The translations under genes were made by a program, and so were the position numbers. A DNA stretch of 64,000 nt from Selaginella tamariscina (lineage: Eukaryota; Streptophyta; Lycopodiopsida; Selaginellales; Selaginellaceae). The stretch lies in assembly GCA_003024785.1 (NCBI GenBank), contig PUQB01000143.1, positions 346,001 through 410,000 of the forward strand, in the 5' to 3' direction. Every line of letters starts with the position of its first letter. Within the stretch, counting starts at the first letter, position 1. The notes beneath the pieces are model-generated. The model was not told the origin of the DNA and did no database searches. It was given only the letters and a program-made list of their open reading frames with translations. Below, one piece after another: positions 1 through 11,000 of this stretch.

Positions 1-37
1 ACCAACAATCACAGATTTCCCAGAGAGCTCGTCGTAG

Positions 38-3000
38 TTGCCTCCTTCATCCGCTGAGGTTGCAGTCCTGAACGAGCAAGTGCAGATGACAGAGGCAGTT
101 GAAGCTAGCGAGGACGACTTGGAGGAGGCAGTCAGCAAAAAGAGAGGCCGCGGGAAAGCTGATTCAAAAGGCAAGAAGGCGAAGAGCGATAAGGAGCCGA
201 AGGAGTTATACAGCATATCGGCAAGCCTGCATTTGGAGAGCTCAGCAAACCTGCTCGACAAAATTACTATCAAGGGACTTGGTGATCCTCCTGATGTGCG
301 CATCTGCAGAATACATTCGAACGAGGTGGTTCGACGAGTGAACCCAGGGGACTTGGACAGGCTGGTGTCATCGTTGAAGAAGGCTGGTTATCTACGCAAC
401 ACGGCCTTGTTCATTCTGTCCATCGGAGATCGACTCACTGCTGAGGAGCTATCGGAGCTGTCGAAGGACACGATTCAGTACGAGCAGCACCGGTCTTTCG
501 AGCAAGCTCTTTCTCAGCTGGAGTATAAACAGTGGGCTTCAAGGCTCTCAAACAGAAAGTTTAGCTGCTGGGACGGGAACCATAGGCTACAGGCTTTGCA
601 GAAGCTGTACCGAGAGGATGCAGGGGACAACCAGCGATGGGCTATTCGCGTTCGATCGAGTTTCATCTCCATGGAGAACCTCGACATTCTTCAACTGGTT
701 TCGATGTTCCAATCGATTAACATGTGAGTATTTTCTTTTCTTTTTGTTAAGAGTTTAGACTTACAGTTTTGTTGAACAGATCTTCAGCAACATCTGTGGA
801 AACAACGCTACCACATATTCTCTTCGCTGTAAAGGCGGTCTGCACTAGTACAAAAGGAACTCAGAAAATCCTCGAGTCACTCACGGAGGTTGATCGTCTT
901 GAGGTGCGGAAGTGGAAGGAGAGTTCAGCAGGAAAGACGGCTTGGCATCCTCTTCCGAACTTGATCTGCGCAAAGATCCTTTTCAAGGTAACCTCCGATT
1001 TAATTTATAGGAAAGAATTTTTAACTTATTCTATTTGCAGAACGAGATCGACGATGATCTCGACAGAGCAGTCACCAGTGCTAAGGGCAATTCACAGGTT
1101 GAGGTGAACCTAAAAGCAGCTAGTGTACAAGAAGCATGACAAGCGTATGCACAAGTTCCTCTCCATCATAGACCCAGACTTGGGGGAGGAGTGGTTCCAG
1201 AAGGTGACAAACATCTCTCATAAGCAGTGTCGCTGGATGGGCATTGAGAAGCTGTACGAGATGTCAAGGGCGAAGATTCCAAACATGCTGCAACTCCGAT
1301 ACCTGAACAAGCTCACCCGTCTCGAATCCAAGGCAGAACAACAGACACTTGGGCTACCGGGCATGCAGGACAAAGAGTGGATCAAGTGGTTCACCTTGGA
1401 CTTATATTGGAAGGCTGTGCGCGAGGAAGCCATTCAGATCCTTAAGGGGTTGCGAGAGGATGGTGAAGAAGTTGGAACGGATGTCGACTTCATGAGCTGG
1501 TTTGACGAGATGAGAACTCGGAGCAAGTGCCTGGTCTTTCAGCCCTTCCATGACTGCATACGGTTCACTTATTCAATGGAGCCGAATGAGTTTCTGGAGC
1601 GTGAGGAATCTGCGCGTCGGATGATATGGAGGTAAGCTTTCAATCCAGCATTGCTACTGTCTGACTTTGTGTTGCAGGTTCATACTGGCGAAGCAAATGA
1701 CACCGTCCCATACAATGAAGCTGTGGACAGATCATACAAGCGAGCCTCACATGTGGTCGAAGAGCAGAGGAGCTCTAACACCGTTCGAACAGGAGCATGT
1801 TCCATTCTGGCTCGACTGTCCGTCGCAACAGCCACCAGCTTGGGAGAGCACACTATTCGACATGCACGGCAATGATCTACCAGCGATTGTTTGGGAGCCA
1901 GAAGAAGTAGAGGCTATCAAGAAGAGCAAGATGAAGAAGACGGTGTGGAAGACAACTACATCTGCAAAGGGATCGGGAGCGGGACCAAGCTCTTCTACAG
2001 CACCTCCGCCGACATTCGACTTTACAATCAATGAGGTACAGCCACTTGTAGCTAGTTTGGACATCAAGGACGACCTGATGACCTTCATCCCGACCCTGGC
2101 TGCATCCTGTGGATCCTACGACCTAGCTGTGTGCGACATGGAGGAGATGAGTAGGTCTTTCTTCGAGCCGGGTGCTTCCCAGACAGAGGTGTACACCAAG
2201 CTCCGACAACAGGTTGACAGACCACATACGGTTGAGTCACAAACGGTGTTCCAGGAAGTGGTAGGTGAATACGGCTTCAACCTCATCATCCTCGACTTGC
2301 CCAATGAGCTTATATATGGAGGTGCTAGCATCAACAAGGACATTGTGCAGCTAGATCCGGTGAAGTTTGAGGAGGCCTTGCAGTTCAGTGGAATGCACTT
2401 GGCAGCGAGTGGTTTCATGGTCGTCTTCGCGAGTTCTCCTTCTGTTTCGACGGTGATTCAGGCGGCTGCAGTAATCAACTTGGAGGTTGCAGGGACTTAC
2501 AGCGTCTATCGTGCACGAGGCTGGGGATACCGTGACAAAATTAAGGTAAGCTAGCTATTCAAGTTCAAGTTTAACTTGGTCTATGTGGCAGGATAACTTG
2601 TTAGTTCTTCTTGGTGCTGCAAAGCTCTGAGAAGAAGTCGAAGAGGCCAAACCCTCTGGCGTTGACGAACACGATCCTCGTCGACACTGCCGACCGTTAT
2701 CAGGAGGCTTGGTAAGGAAGTACTTTGCTATGTTTATCCTAATGGAAGTTTGTGCAGGATTATGATTCAACCGAAGAGTGTTCGACTCATGCAGCTTTTG
2801 ATCGAGCGTCTCAGTAGACCTGGCGACCTAGTCTGGATATTGGTTCTGGAACCGGGTCATCATTGTAGCTGCTGTCGAGCTCGGAAGGAAATTATAAGAA
2901 CCGAGAAGAGTTTCGAACTCTAGGTTGGCAATAAACAAGCTTGCAGAGAACATTAGACCAGAAGAGTTACCTACTCAAACACCTCCACGTCCAAGCGTAA

Positions 3001-3050
3001 CTGGTGGTTCGAGAACTGCAGCTTTACTTAAGATGAAGAAGAAACTTTAG
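38..3050 (+). CDS. ParB-like domain plus N4/N6-type DNA methyltransferase-like protein, six exons, frame-broken
   Basis: By-eye exons are 38 (or ATG at 86)-723, 780-987, 1041-1631, 1678-2545, 2592-2711 and 2758-3050; all introns are GT-AG and only 46-56 nt long. A TAG directly before 38 could be a splice acceptor, so the true start may lie upstream; the in-frame ATG at 86 is the alternative. The N-terminus is acidic then basic (KKRGRGK, a possible nuclear signal). A ParB/sulfiredoxin-like stretch follows: RRVNPGDLDRLVSSLKKAG and, near 570-590, WDGNHRLQAL with a GNHR box. The middle (1120-2100) is unrecognised. Near 2280 the strand-loop LIILDLPNELIYGG resembles motif IV (DPPY) of amino-methyltransferases, and the last exon carries RLMQLLIERLSRPGDLVW followed, one frame over, by DIGSGTGS, which resembles the SAM-binding motif I. 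Frame breaks occur near 1110 (AAAA run), 2630, 2840, 2862 and 2925. Families are inferred from motifs; catalytic activity is doubtful. Confidence 0.6.
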
Positions 3051-3157
3051 CTAATGTATATTGAGTAATAAATTAAGCTAATATAAAAAAAAAAGAAAAG
3101 AAATACAACAGTTTAATAGAAATTCTTTTTGCCGACTAAGGCCAATACTGCCGACCA

Positions 3158-3200
3158 GAAAGAATATTCCAAAATATTCTAGAATATTCTTGAATATTCG
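3158..3200. promoter_or_regulatory. Array of alternating GAA/TTC pentamers (heat-shock-element-like)
   Basis: From GAA at 3162 the sequence alternates GAA and TTC every five bases: GAA 3162, TTC 3167, AAA (degenerate) 3172, TTC 3177, GAA 3182, TTC 3187, GAA 3192, TTC 3197. This matches the nGAAn inverted array bound by heat-shock factors. It lies between the ParB/methyltransferase gene and duplicated segment A, with no promoter recognised beside it. It could equally be part of an unrecognised repeat, since ATATTC-rich blocks recur near 9.9, 24.6-24.95 and 31.6 kb. Confidence 0.35.
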
Positions 3201-3243
3201 AGCCCAGGCCTCCTGGGCCCCAAGCCTCCAAAATGGCGACACT

Positions 3244-6200
3244 CACCCCAGAGCACTAAGGGGGCACCCCATACTGCTATGGGGTTGGTGTAGGGGAAAT
3301 TACCCCATAGCACTCCCTAACTTGGAGTCTTAGGGACCCTAACACAGATACGATTTTAAATTAAATGTGTGGAGTTAACCTTAACCGTCCAAGTTAAATA
3401 AAAAAATTATTTTTTTACATATTTTGTACGGTTGCGCACTCTTGGTGCGCAACGCGCTTACGGACCAGCACCACATTAGTGGCACTCAGTTGCCACCTAC
3501 CGCCTAGCATGGGGTATCTTTAGTTATGTATACAGGTAAACATAAATAACAGATAGAACACAACGTGCAAGCTCGTGCATGCATCCGTGCACACACACGT
3601 AATTTACCTTCTTAAGAGTCGTTGAGTGGCTTTCTTCATGACATATTCCACAATATACAGAGCAATCTGTCTGTTGTTATGCATGTAATGCATGTATAAA
3701 TATGTGTTTGCATGTCTAGACATGTATCTACTATATGCAAGCACACGAGCCAAATAAATGAGCATACTATGTGTGTACATGTTTATTGTGTACTTGCGCA
3801 TGTGCATACATATGTGCTTAAATGTATTAAGAAAAGGATATAGAGAAATAGCTTGTTGTAGTGGACTAGATAATGATGATGTGTATATGTATGTATATAC
3901 GTAATTGTTTATATGCATATAGAGCACTTTTCCTTGTATTATTTAAGTTAAATGTAAGTGAGGTTATTAAATTGAAAAGCTTTTATTTATTTTGAATTTC
4001 ATAAATTTGACCTAGAAAGCTGAGATCACTTTACTGAGTGTGTTTCTTTTTATATATTTTCAATTTTAACTTTCTTATGTAGGATTTAATATTTTTTATT
4101 TAATTTATAAAATAACCTAGAATTTCTTATTTACTATAACATGCCTTTCTTAAATAATCAAAAACCATTTATACATCAGATAGACATCTTTAAATCCCGA
4201 TGTATATGAACATATTGTTGTTTAAATAGTCAATAATCACGATATATACATGTTATATATATGCATGTATAGTTACATTATAATCAACAGCTAAACTACA
4301 CACACAAGAAGTGAATTGTACATATATAATGAGTAAACCCACACGCATGTACCTTATGTGTGCATCCCTAATTCATTTAACGAGTGTACATATTGTATAT
4401 ATATAATAAACACATACACACCTCAAAAAGATACATTTTGAGATTTTGATACTCAATATATATTCAAGGTTTAGTACGTCTATGTACATATATATTATAT
4501 TGAAATATGCATAATGTATATAAAGAGAGAGATACATGAGATTAGAGCCTACATATTACATATATGTATATATAACTATATTACTTCAGTTGATAGTGAA
4601 TCTTGTATTTCACTAGGTAAGTCTGAGGTTTAATATTCACCTGTGAATATAATATATGTATAGTAAACGGGTCAATCGTGAAAAATCAGTCACTATAATG
4701 GAATAATAACCTAGTTAAATAAGACATACAAATACATTAGAACACTTCAAAAGGTGTATATATATATCTTGTATATTAGTACTTTTAAATGAGTGCCTTA
4801 CGCTGCAATTGACGGACGAGTCTGCCTATATCTTACGGATCAGGCACCCTTTCTCTTCTCACTTATAAATCTCATTTGTATCCCAATGTTGCCACCTCAA
4901 ATAAGATACATGATCTATGGACTTGAACTTAATATATATTCTTCTTAAGACTGCATTCTCTTTATCACTATGGAGTGTTACCTTATGCATATTCAACCAT
5001 AAGTGTTCCCTAATACATAAGTTTATCAGAGGTATAAAGGTATGCTAAATATTTTTATATATTCATTTTTGCATGCATGTTTTATAATTAAGAAAATTTA
5101 ACTTATTAAACATAATTGATAAAATAATAATTTTTTTTTTATTGAGAACTCTCTCATTAAGTTTTATAAATTAAAAGAAAAATAAAGAATAAAAAAGAGA
5201 AAAAAAAATCATGCTTTTAAAACGATAAAGCAAATATATACTCTTTAATAAGATGTGCTTTAAATAAGATATGTTTTTTGAAATAAAAAAGCAAGTACTC
5301 ATGATTTAAACAATTTAAACCATAAAAAGATTATTTTAAATAAAAAAATGAAAAGATATGGTTCAACAATTATGTCCAGCTGAATTTGGTCCCAGAAGTT
5401 GTGTGGTGTGTGTGTGTACGCACATGCACACTCACACGCACACATACACATGATACCAATGAATATGTTCTGTTTACAGAGTTCTGATGAATTGGGAGAT
5501 GCAAATATGATCATATAAAGAAAATAGCAAGGGATTTATATTATTGTATTCTAATATTATATCTTTAATAAATCGCCTGTAGTGTATTATATATGAATGT
5601 AAAGTAATTAGTTAATTATTTCAGGACAGTGACAAGCAAGATAGACATTATATATATATCACAGATTTTATTATCTTAAGTTGGAAATTTTAGAATTAGA
5701 TAAAACGATTATTTATAAAATTTACTAATGAGTATTAAAAAAAATATTTCATGGTTTTCTCCGCCAAAATTGCAGTTTTCTTTCCTGAAATTTTTGCTTA
5801 ATGAATCAAATTAACTAAAAATGTAATAAAACTTCTTAGTTTTTTTAAATAAAAAAACTAAGTCAAATCTACTGTCAATTATAAAGTTTACATTTGTATG
5901 TATACTTGGTCTTTGGAAGTGTATGCATAGGTTACTTAGCATTTATCTAATACAGCATCATACATGCTGTTAATTTGTACATATAAATACACACACACAC
6001 ATACACACATTTAAATATCACAAAGCATTTTTCTCTGCATGATTTTATTAATAATATCAAATATAAAGAGATATAATGTAATATATATATATATTAGTAT
6101 ATGTATATTTGCATTGGTAAGTTTAATTTATGTAATTAAGATAATTATATATAAAATATGATATATTTTAATTAGTACGAATAATATACATGGTGACAAT

Positions 6201-6254
6201 GGCATTATACATCATTTTACATATGGCATTACATATCTTTTTACATATATGTTA

Positions 6255-6286
<32 letters not shown>

Positions 6287-7143
6287 CCTGATAGAACCTA
6301 TTTCATTTTAAAAAAAATACGAATAAATTTCTCTAACACGTATCTAAAGCATGTTTAATCCAAGTAACAGAAGTATCAATATATTATAAATATATATATA
6401 CTACATTAATATATGTACTTGTGCATAGATACATAAATAGTGCATGCATGTTTTCTATATTATTATGCTTAATTATGTATCTATGTATATGTGTGCTTTC
6501 ATACCATATATAATATTATTTATATGTTTGATTTACGTACTTGATATATATTTTAATTTTATAGTTAATATAATAATGATAACACCTTAATATTAAATCA
6601 TTGAAAACTCCATAGTTTTGATTGTATATATGTATAATTTTATATGTTTATAAATATCAGAAAACAGTAAGGAAACTTGTACGTTTTAATGTTATATTTT
6701 TTTTAAAAATATTATACACACACACACACACACATATTTCTATTATTAATTTAAATAGTGAAGAATATATTCTCACGTACTTTAAATCATAAAAATGCAC
6801 ACTTTACCAACGTTTCAGACTGAAATAAATTAGAAACTAAAATAAAATTTAAACCATTCTATTAAAATATACCCTTAACATATCTTAAAATTTAAGATAT
6901 CCGTCACTATTACTAAAATATTTTAATTTTTAAATATATATTGAAATAAGAAACTTGGATAATAATATATCATATTTAATTTCCTTTGGGGACGAATTGA
7001 ATTTAAGATTTAGAGTTTGAGTATAACTGTTATTCTTATTTAAAATAGCATTATAAAAATATTTGTTATTATTATTTGACTATGCCACAAATCGCAGTTC
7101 TCTCTCCCTCTCCCCTCTCTCTCTCACACACACACTCACTCAC

Positions 7144-7218
<75 letters not shown>

Positions 7219-9665
7219 TACAAAGTAGATAAAATATCAGTTGGTGCAGTTCTACTTTACCAAAACGCAGTATTTTAGGTACTCTTCGAACAAACTGCAA
7301 AAGACAGTCACCGTCAATTACTACATTCTTTACCTGTGTGTAGAAGTACATGTATATGTATATAAAGAATAAATCGTTGCAAACACCGTCAATATACACA
7401 TATATATTTACAACGATTTACTGTTTCTGGCCAGCAACACTCAAGTTTCCATCATTTGCCCTTATTTCCTCTTCTTCCCAGCCAGTCCAACGTGTGTGTG
7501 TGTGTAGTTTAACATACGTTTTGTTATGAGTAAACATGATTAAGTTATTATAAACATGCGTGCAAATCTTTGAAATAATTAGTTGATCAATATTTTGTTA
7601 ACATTGTAATAAAGCTCATATAACACACTTAAACATTTAATAACAAATATTATAATTATAGCATTGAAATTATACTTTTAATATAGTTAAACATTTTGTT
7701 ATATATTTTAGCTTTTTTCCAAGTGCTTGTGAGCATTAAAGTGTAGTTCTTTTATGATTTGAACTTTAAACATCTTGATTACTTGTACAAGTTAAACAAC
7801 GAGTTTTCATTACAAATTTACGATAATAACTTAAGTCTGTATTCGATACGCTGCATGATGTAATTTATTATAATCAATCCTATTACACTCTAATGCACTG
7901 AAACATATTTTAGAGTATATTCTTAAATTTTCAGTTTTAAATATTCTTTAATTTAAATATTAATGCTACTTAATAAAATACAGATTACTCATGTTTAATT
8001 TATTAGTAATCAATAAAACATTTTGGTTTTATTGTTAAGAAAGATAACTAAGGGATTCCCGCTGTAATCGTACGTGATAAGAAATTTACATGTTAAAACA
8101 CAGATTTAAAGTTTCTTAATTAGTAAACATTCATGCATGTTCCAAATAAATATATATATATATATATATAATAATACATACAGTAAAACCTGTTTAAATT
8201 AAACATATATAAATTAAAACCCTCTCTAAACCAAATAAAAATGGTTCCCACTCTATATATTATTATATTTTTACTATTTTTTGCCCTTCCTTATTTAAAA
8301 CCCTCTCTAAATTAAACATTACCTCCAATCTGCCTATATGTAACCTGCTTACGTGTATATCCGACATATTGTTGACGTGTGTAGTATATATAATATAAAA
8401 TATTCATAAATGTATGTATAAATAAACACATTATCTATGTCTATGCATCTATTTTGTACATACACATTAGCATTATTTATAATAATAACATCTCTGTCTG
8501 TCTGTCTGTCTGTCTCTTTCTCACACGCGCACAACACACACACACACACACACGGACACAAAGTAGATACAATGTCTTACTCTTGGAAGGTTAACATTTA
8601 CGATAGGAACCAAAAGCAGGTCGTTTCCCGAAGAAGCAGTTCTACTCTACCAAGACGTGCTGCCCTTCTTATTTCATCGCAGTACTTAAATCCATAGTGT
8701 AGATGTACATAATGTATAAACTCAACACACACACACACACACACCTGTTGAAACCGGCAAGAGATCCTGAACCGGCTTCACAAAAGGCTTTTCACAGTTC
8801 TTCATCTCGGGTAATGCCTTGTAGTAAACTCCGTAGAGAATCAGCTGTACTATTGCCAGAAGTGTTCCCAGAAGATTTGGGACATGAAATGTATATTAGT
8901 ATATACAGCTTGTGTGTGTGTAGGCACGTGTGAGTGATACTTACAACAATGAAGGCGTCGATTTTGCCAAGAAAACCATACGCAGTCCACACTGCACCAT
9001 TGAGGAAAGCCGCCACTGAAGGCAGCAAAGGCATGTATTCCACGCTCTTGCTCACAATCACAAGTCTATGAAACAGTAAATCGTTGCAAATATGACATCT
9101 CTCGTGTGTGTGTGTGTTAAAGAGCATATATAAAAAGTTTACCATGACACTGCATACATCAACGTAGCCACGAAAACACAGCATACACCAACGATAATCT
9201 TGCGTGTTTGATGAACCTTGGTGACGGTCACGGTGATCACTATTATGGCAAAGACAGTCACAACGATCGCCAACATCCTGAATAATATTCTGTACATTTA
9301 ATCTTGCGTCAGTTTCACTGTGTGCTTACACACACATACACATACACATACACGGACACACACACAGAGCATATATGCACTGACCCTGGTGGGTGTAGGT
9401 GCGCAAGCCAGGTAAATGAGGTAAACGCTCTCAACGACAAAGCCGATTGAGTTAATAGTGATGACCAGAGTGCTGTGCGAGGTGACAAAGGGTAAACCAT
9501 AGAGCACCCACAGCATGCAATTGAGGAGCGTTGCCACATATACAACCCCAAAGAAGTTCTCCGTGTCCTTGTTGCGGTATATTTTCCAGATTGTCGGCCT
9601 GTAAACCAAGAAACCCACAAAGAATGTACATACATACACCACGCACAAGCATATGTAATGCATGC
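3244..9665. repeat. Segmental duplication, copy A (~6.4 kb)
   Basis: This stretch is collinear and almost identical with 25081-31293, in direct orientation. Identity starts at CACCCCAGAG (3244 and 25081) and ends at TAATGCATGC (9665 and 31293). Differences are mostly microsatellite lengths and small indels, plus a block of about 230 bp around 9133-9361 (one SWEET exon) that is missing from copy B. Most of the segment (about 3550-8560) is AT-rich, with (TA)n, (CA)n and (CT)n runs and no gene that I can support. The right end holds the SWEET exons. Confidence 0.95.
7101..7216. repeat. Compound (CT)n/(CA)n microsatellite
   Basis: Long CT dinucleotide runs with CACT interruptions pass directly into a run of CA repeats. 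The same locus in copy B (about 28947-29023) is much shorter and has a different CT/CCT pattern, so this tract has changed since the duplication. Open frames over it are repeat artefacts. Confidence 0.9.
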
Positions 9666-9812
9666 ATGTATATGTGTGTATGACTTACGCACAGGTTTCC
9701 TGCATCAAGAACAAAGTTAATACAGATTCGAGAAAAAGGGGAAGAAGGGGAAAGGGCGAGAGAATGTACCAACGATACCGACTACAGTGCGGAGTGTGTA
9801 CAGGAGCGTCAT
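8745..9812 (-). CDS. SWEET: SWEET-family (MtN3/saliva) sugar transporter, copy A, possibly damaged
   Basis: SWEETs are seven-helix membrane uniporters for sugars built of two MtN3 triple-helix bundles. Exons read on the minus strand: 9770-9812 (ATG; MTLLYTLRTVVGIVG), 9689-9699 (an 11-nt microexon giving GNLC), about 9385-9624 (RPTIWKIYRNKDTENFFG, ATLLNCMLWVLYGLP, VVESVYL), 9143-9277 (helix 4-5 region, RKIIVGVCCVFVATLMYAV), 8945-9065 (KSVEYMPLLPSVAAFLNG and WTAYGFLGKIDAFIV) and 8745 to about 8886 (PNLLGTLLAIVQLILYGVYY). This order and content match the whole SWEET core. Problems: no AG acceptor fits the start of exon 3, exon 3/4 phases do not match, and joining exon 4 to exon 5 creates a TGA codon. 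Either indels or real decay could explain this. The C-terminal end was not resolved. Confidence 0.8.
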
Positions 9813-9861
9813 CCTTGCTCGCTGTAGAGTAGGTTAAGCCCCGGTTTTCACGCCTGTGAAC

Positions 9862-9912
9862 TCATATATATATGTTAGGGGGTTTTCAATATTCGTAGAA
9901 TATTCTTGAATC
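9862..9912 (-). promoter_or_regulatory. Putative SWEET promoter: TATA tract and heat-shock-like element
   Basis: Upstream of the minus-strand ATG at 9812 there is a TATATATATA tract at about 9864-9873. Further up, at 9898-9910, is GAA-TA-TTC-TT-GAA, a perfect three-pentamer heat-shock-element pattern. Spacing to the ATG (about 50 and 90 bases) fits a core promoter, but the region is AT-rich and the match could be chance. Copy B lacks this region. Confidence 0.35.
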
Positions 9913-11000
9913 TTTAATTATGTAAGAACACGAAACATTTACACGCTATGAAGTAAAATTGAATTTAAATTTAATTAATTCATAAAATGATTAAATGCTA
10001 AATAAATTTCTATAGTAAGCTTTAAAACTATCCTCACCAGCATTATGTGTACTATATATTTAGTACACACACAGACACATCACTTTATACACACATGGAA
10101 TACACTGTGGACACTTATAAATTTTATACATGAATATATATGTATACAGTAATAATGTACATGTATGGATGCATATATGTGTGTACAACTGAATGTGGGT
10201 TCAAGTGCAAAAATGTATATATGCGGTCGATACTTGATATCTCTCATTCCAAATTATTAGTTATATGTTGGACATTATTTTAACTTAGCTATATTCACTT
10301 AAATATATTTATTTATATAATATCTTTAGATATATTTTTATATGTTAATACTAAATACGATTCCATAAGAAGTATTTAAGAGAAAGGGCAGTATGATGTC
10401 ATAGAGAATGGAGCATATTCTTTTTAATTTGAGTTTTAAATTAAATATTCTTTAAGGAAGTGCTGAATTTAATAAGCATGAAAGTTTATTTAATTTTACT
10501 TAAAAGAATAAAGATTACTAATGTTTAATTTTCAAAAATCAATAAAACATTTTCGTTTTATTTAAGTTAATTTTATATCTTAAGATAATGAAAGTTTATT
10601 GTATTAAAATTACAATTAAATTACATTATGCACGTTTCATAAGAAATTTACGTCTGTTAATTTAAGACCTCTAGCATACAAACAGTTTATACATATCTTA
10701 TATATATATATTGTGTGTGTGTGTGTTTGCTTCCATGCATGCGGTGTCCCTCTAATTATATACACACATGTATATGTGTATGCATATATGTGTTAAATGA
10801 TATCTAAATTAATACTGTTGGCATCAGGCGAAGTTTTGATTAATTACAGGTTATTAATTTATACAATATTTTATTATATTTTAATGTATTTTATGTACAG
10901 TTGGACTAGCATTTTATATTAATTAATATTAATATTAATTTAGACAGGTTTTGCTGTATTTATGGATATATATCTGAATAATAATGTCACAACCATGCTC
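9913..11000. other. AT-rich intergenic stretch without recognised gene
   Basis: Low-complexity AT-rich DNA with short TG runs (around 10706-10726) and TTAATATTAATATTAAT-type runs near 10918. No splice-linked coding segment, RNA gene or element end was recognised. Confidence 0.7.

Noticed and set aside
7063-7399. Open frames on both strands over the CT/CA tract
   Set aside because: They translate dinucleotide repeats (SLSLSL, HTHTHT, RERERE) and have no independent coding signal.
9315-9772. Two further open frames overlapping SWEET exon 3
   Set aside because: They are other-frame shadows; only the frame with PTIWKIYRNKDTENF has the family motifs.
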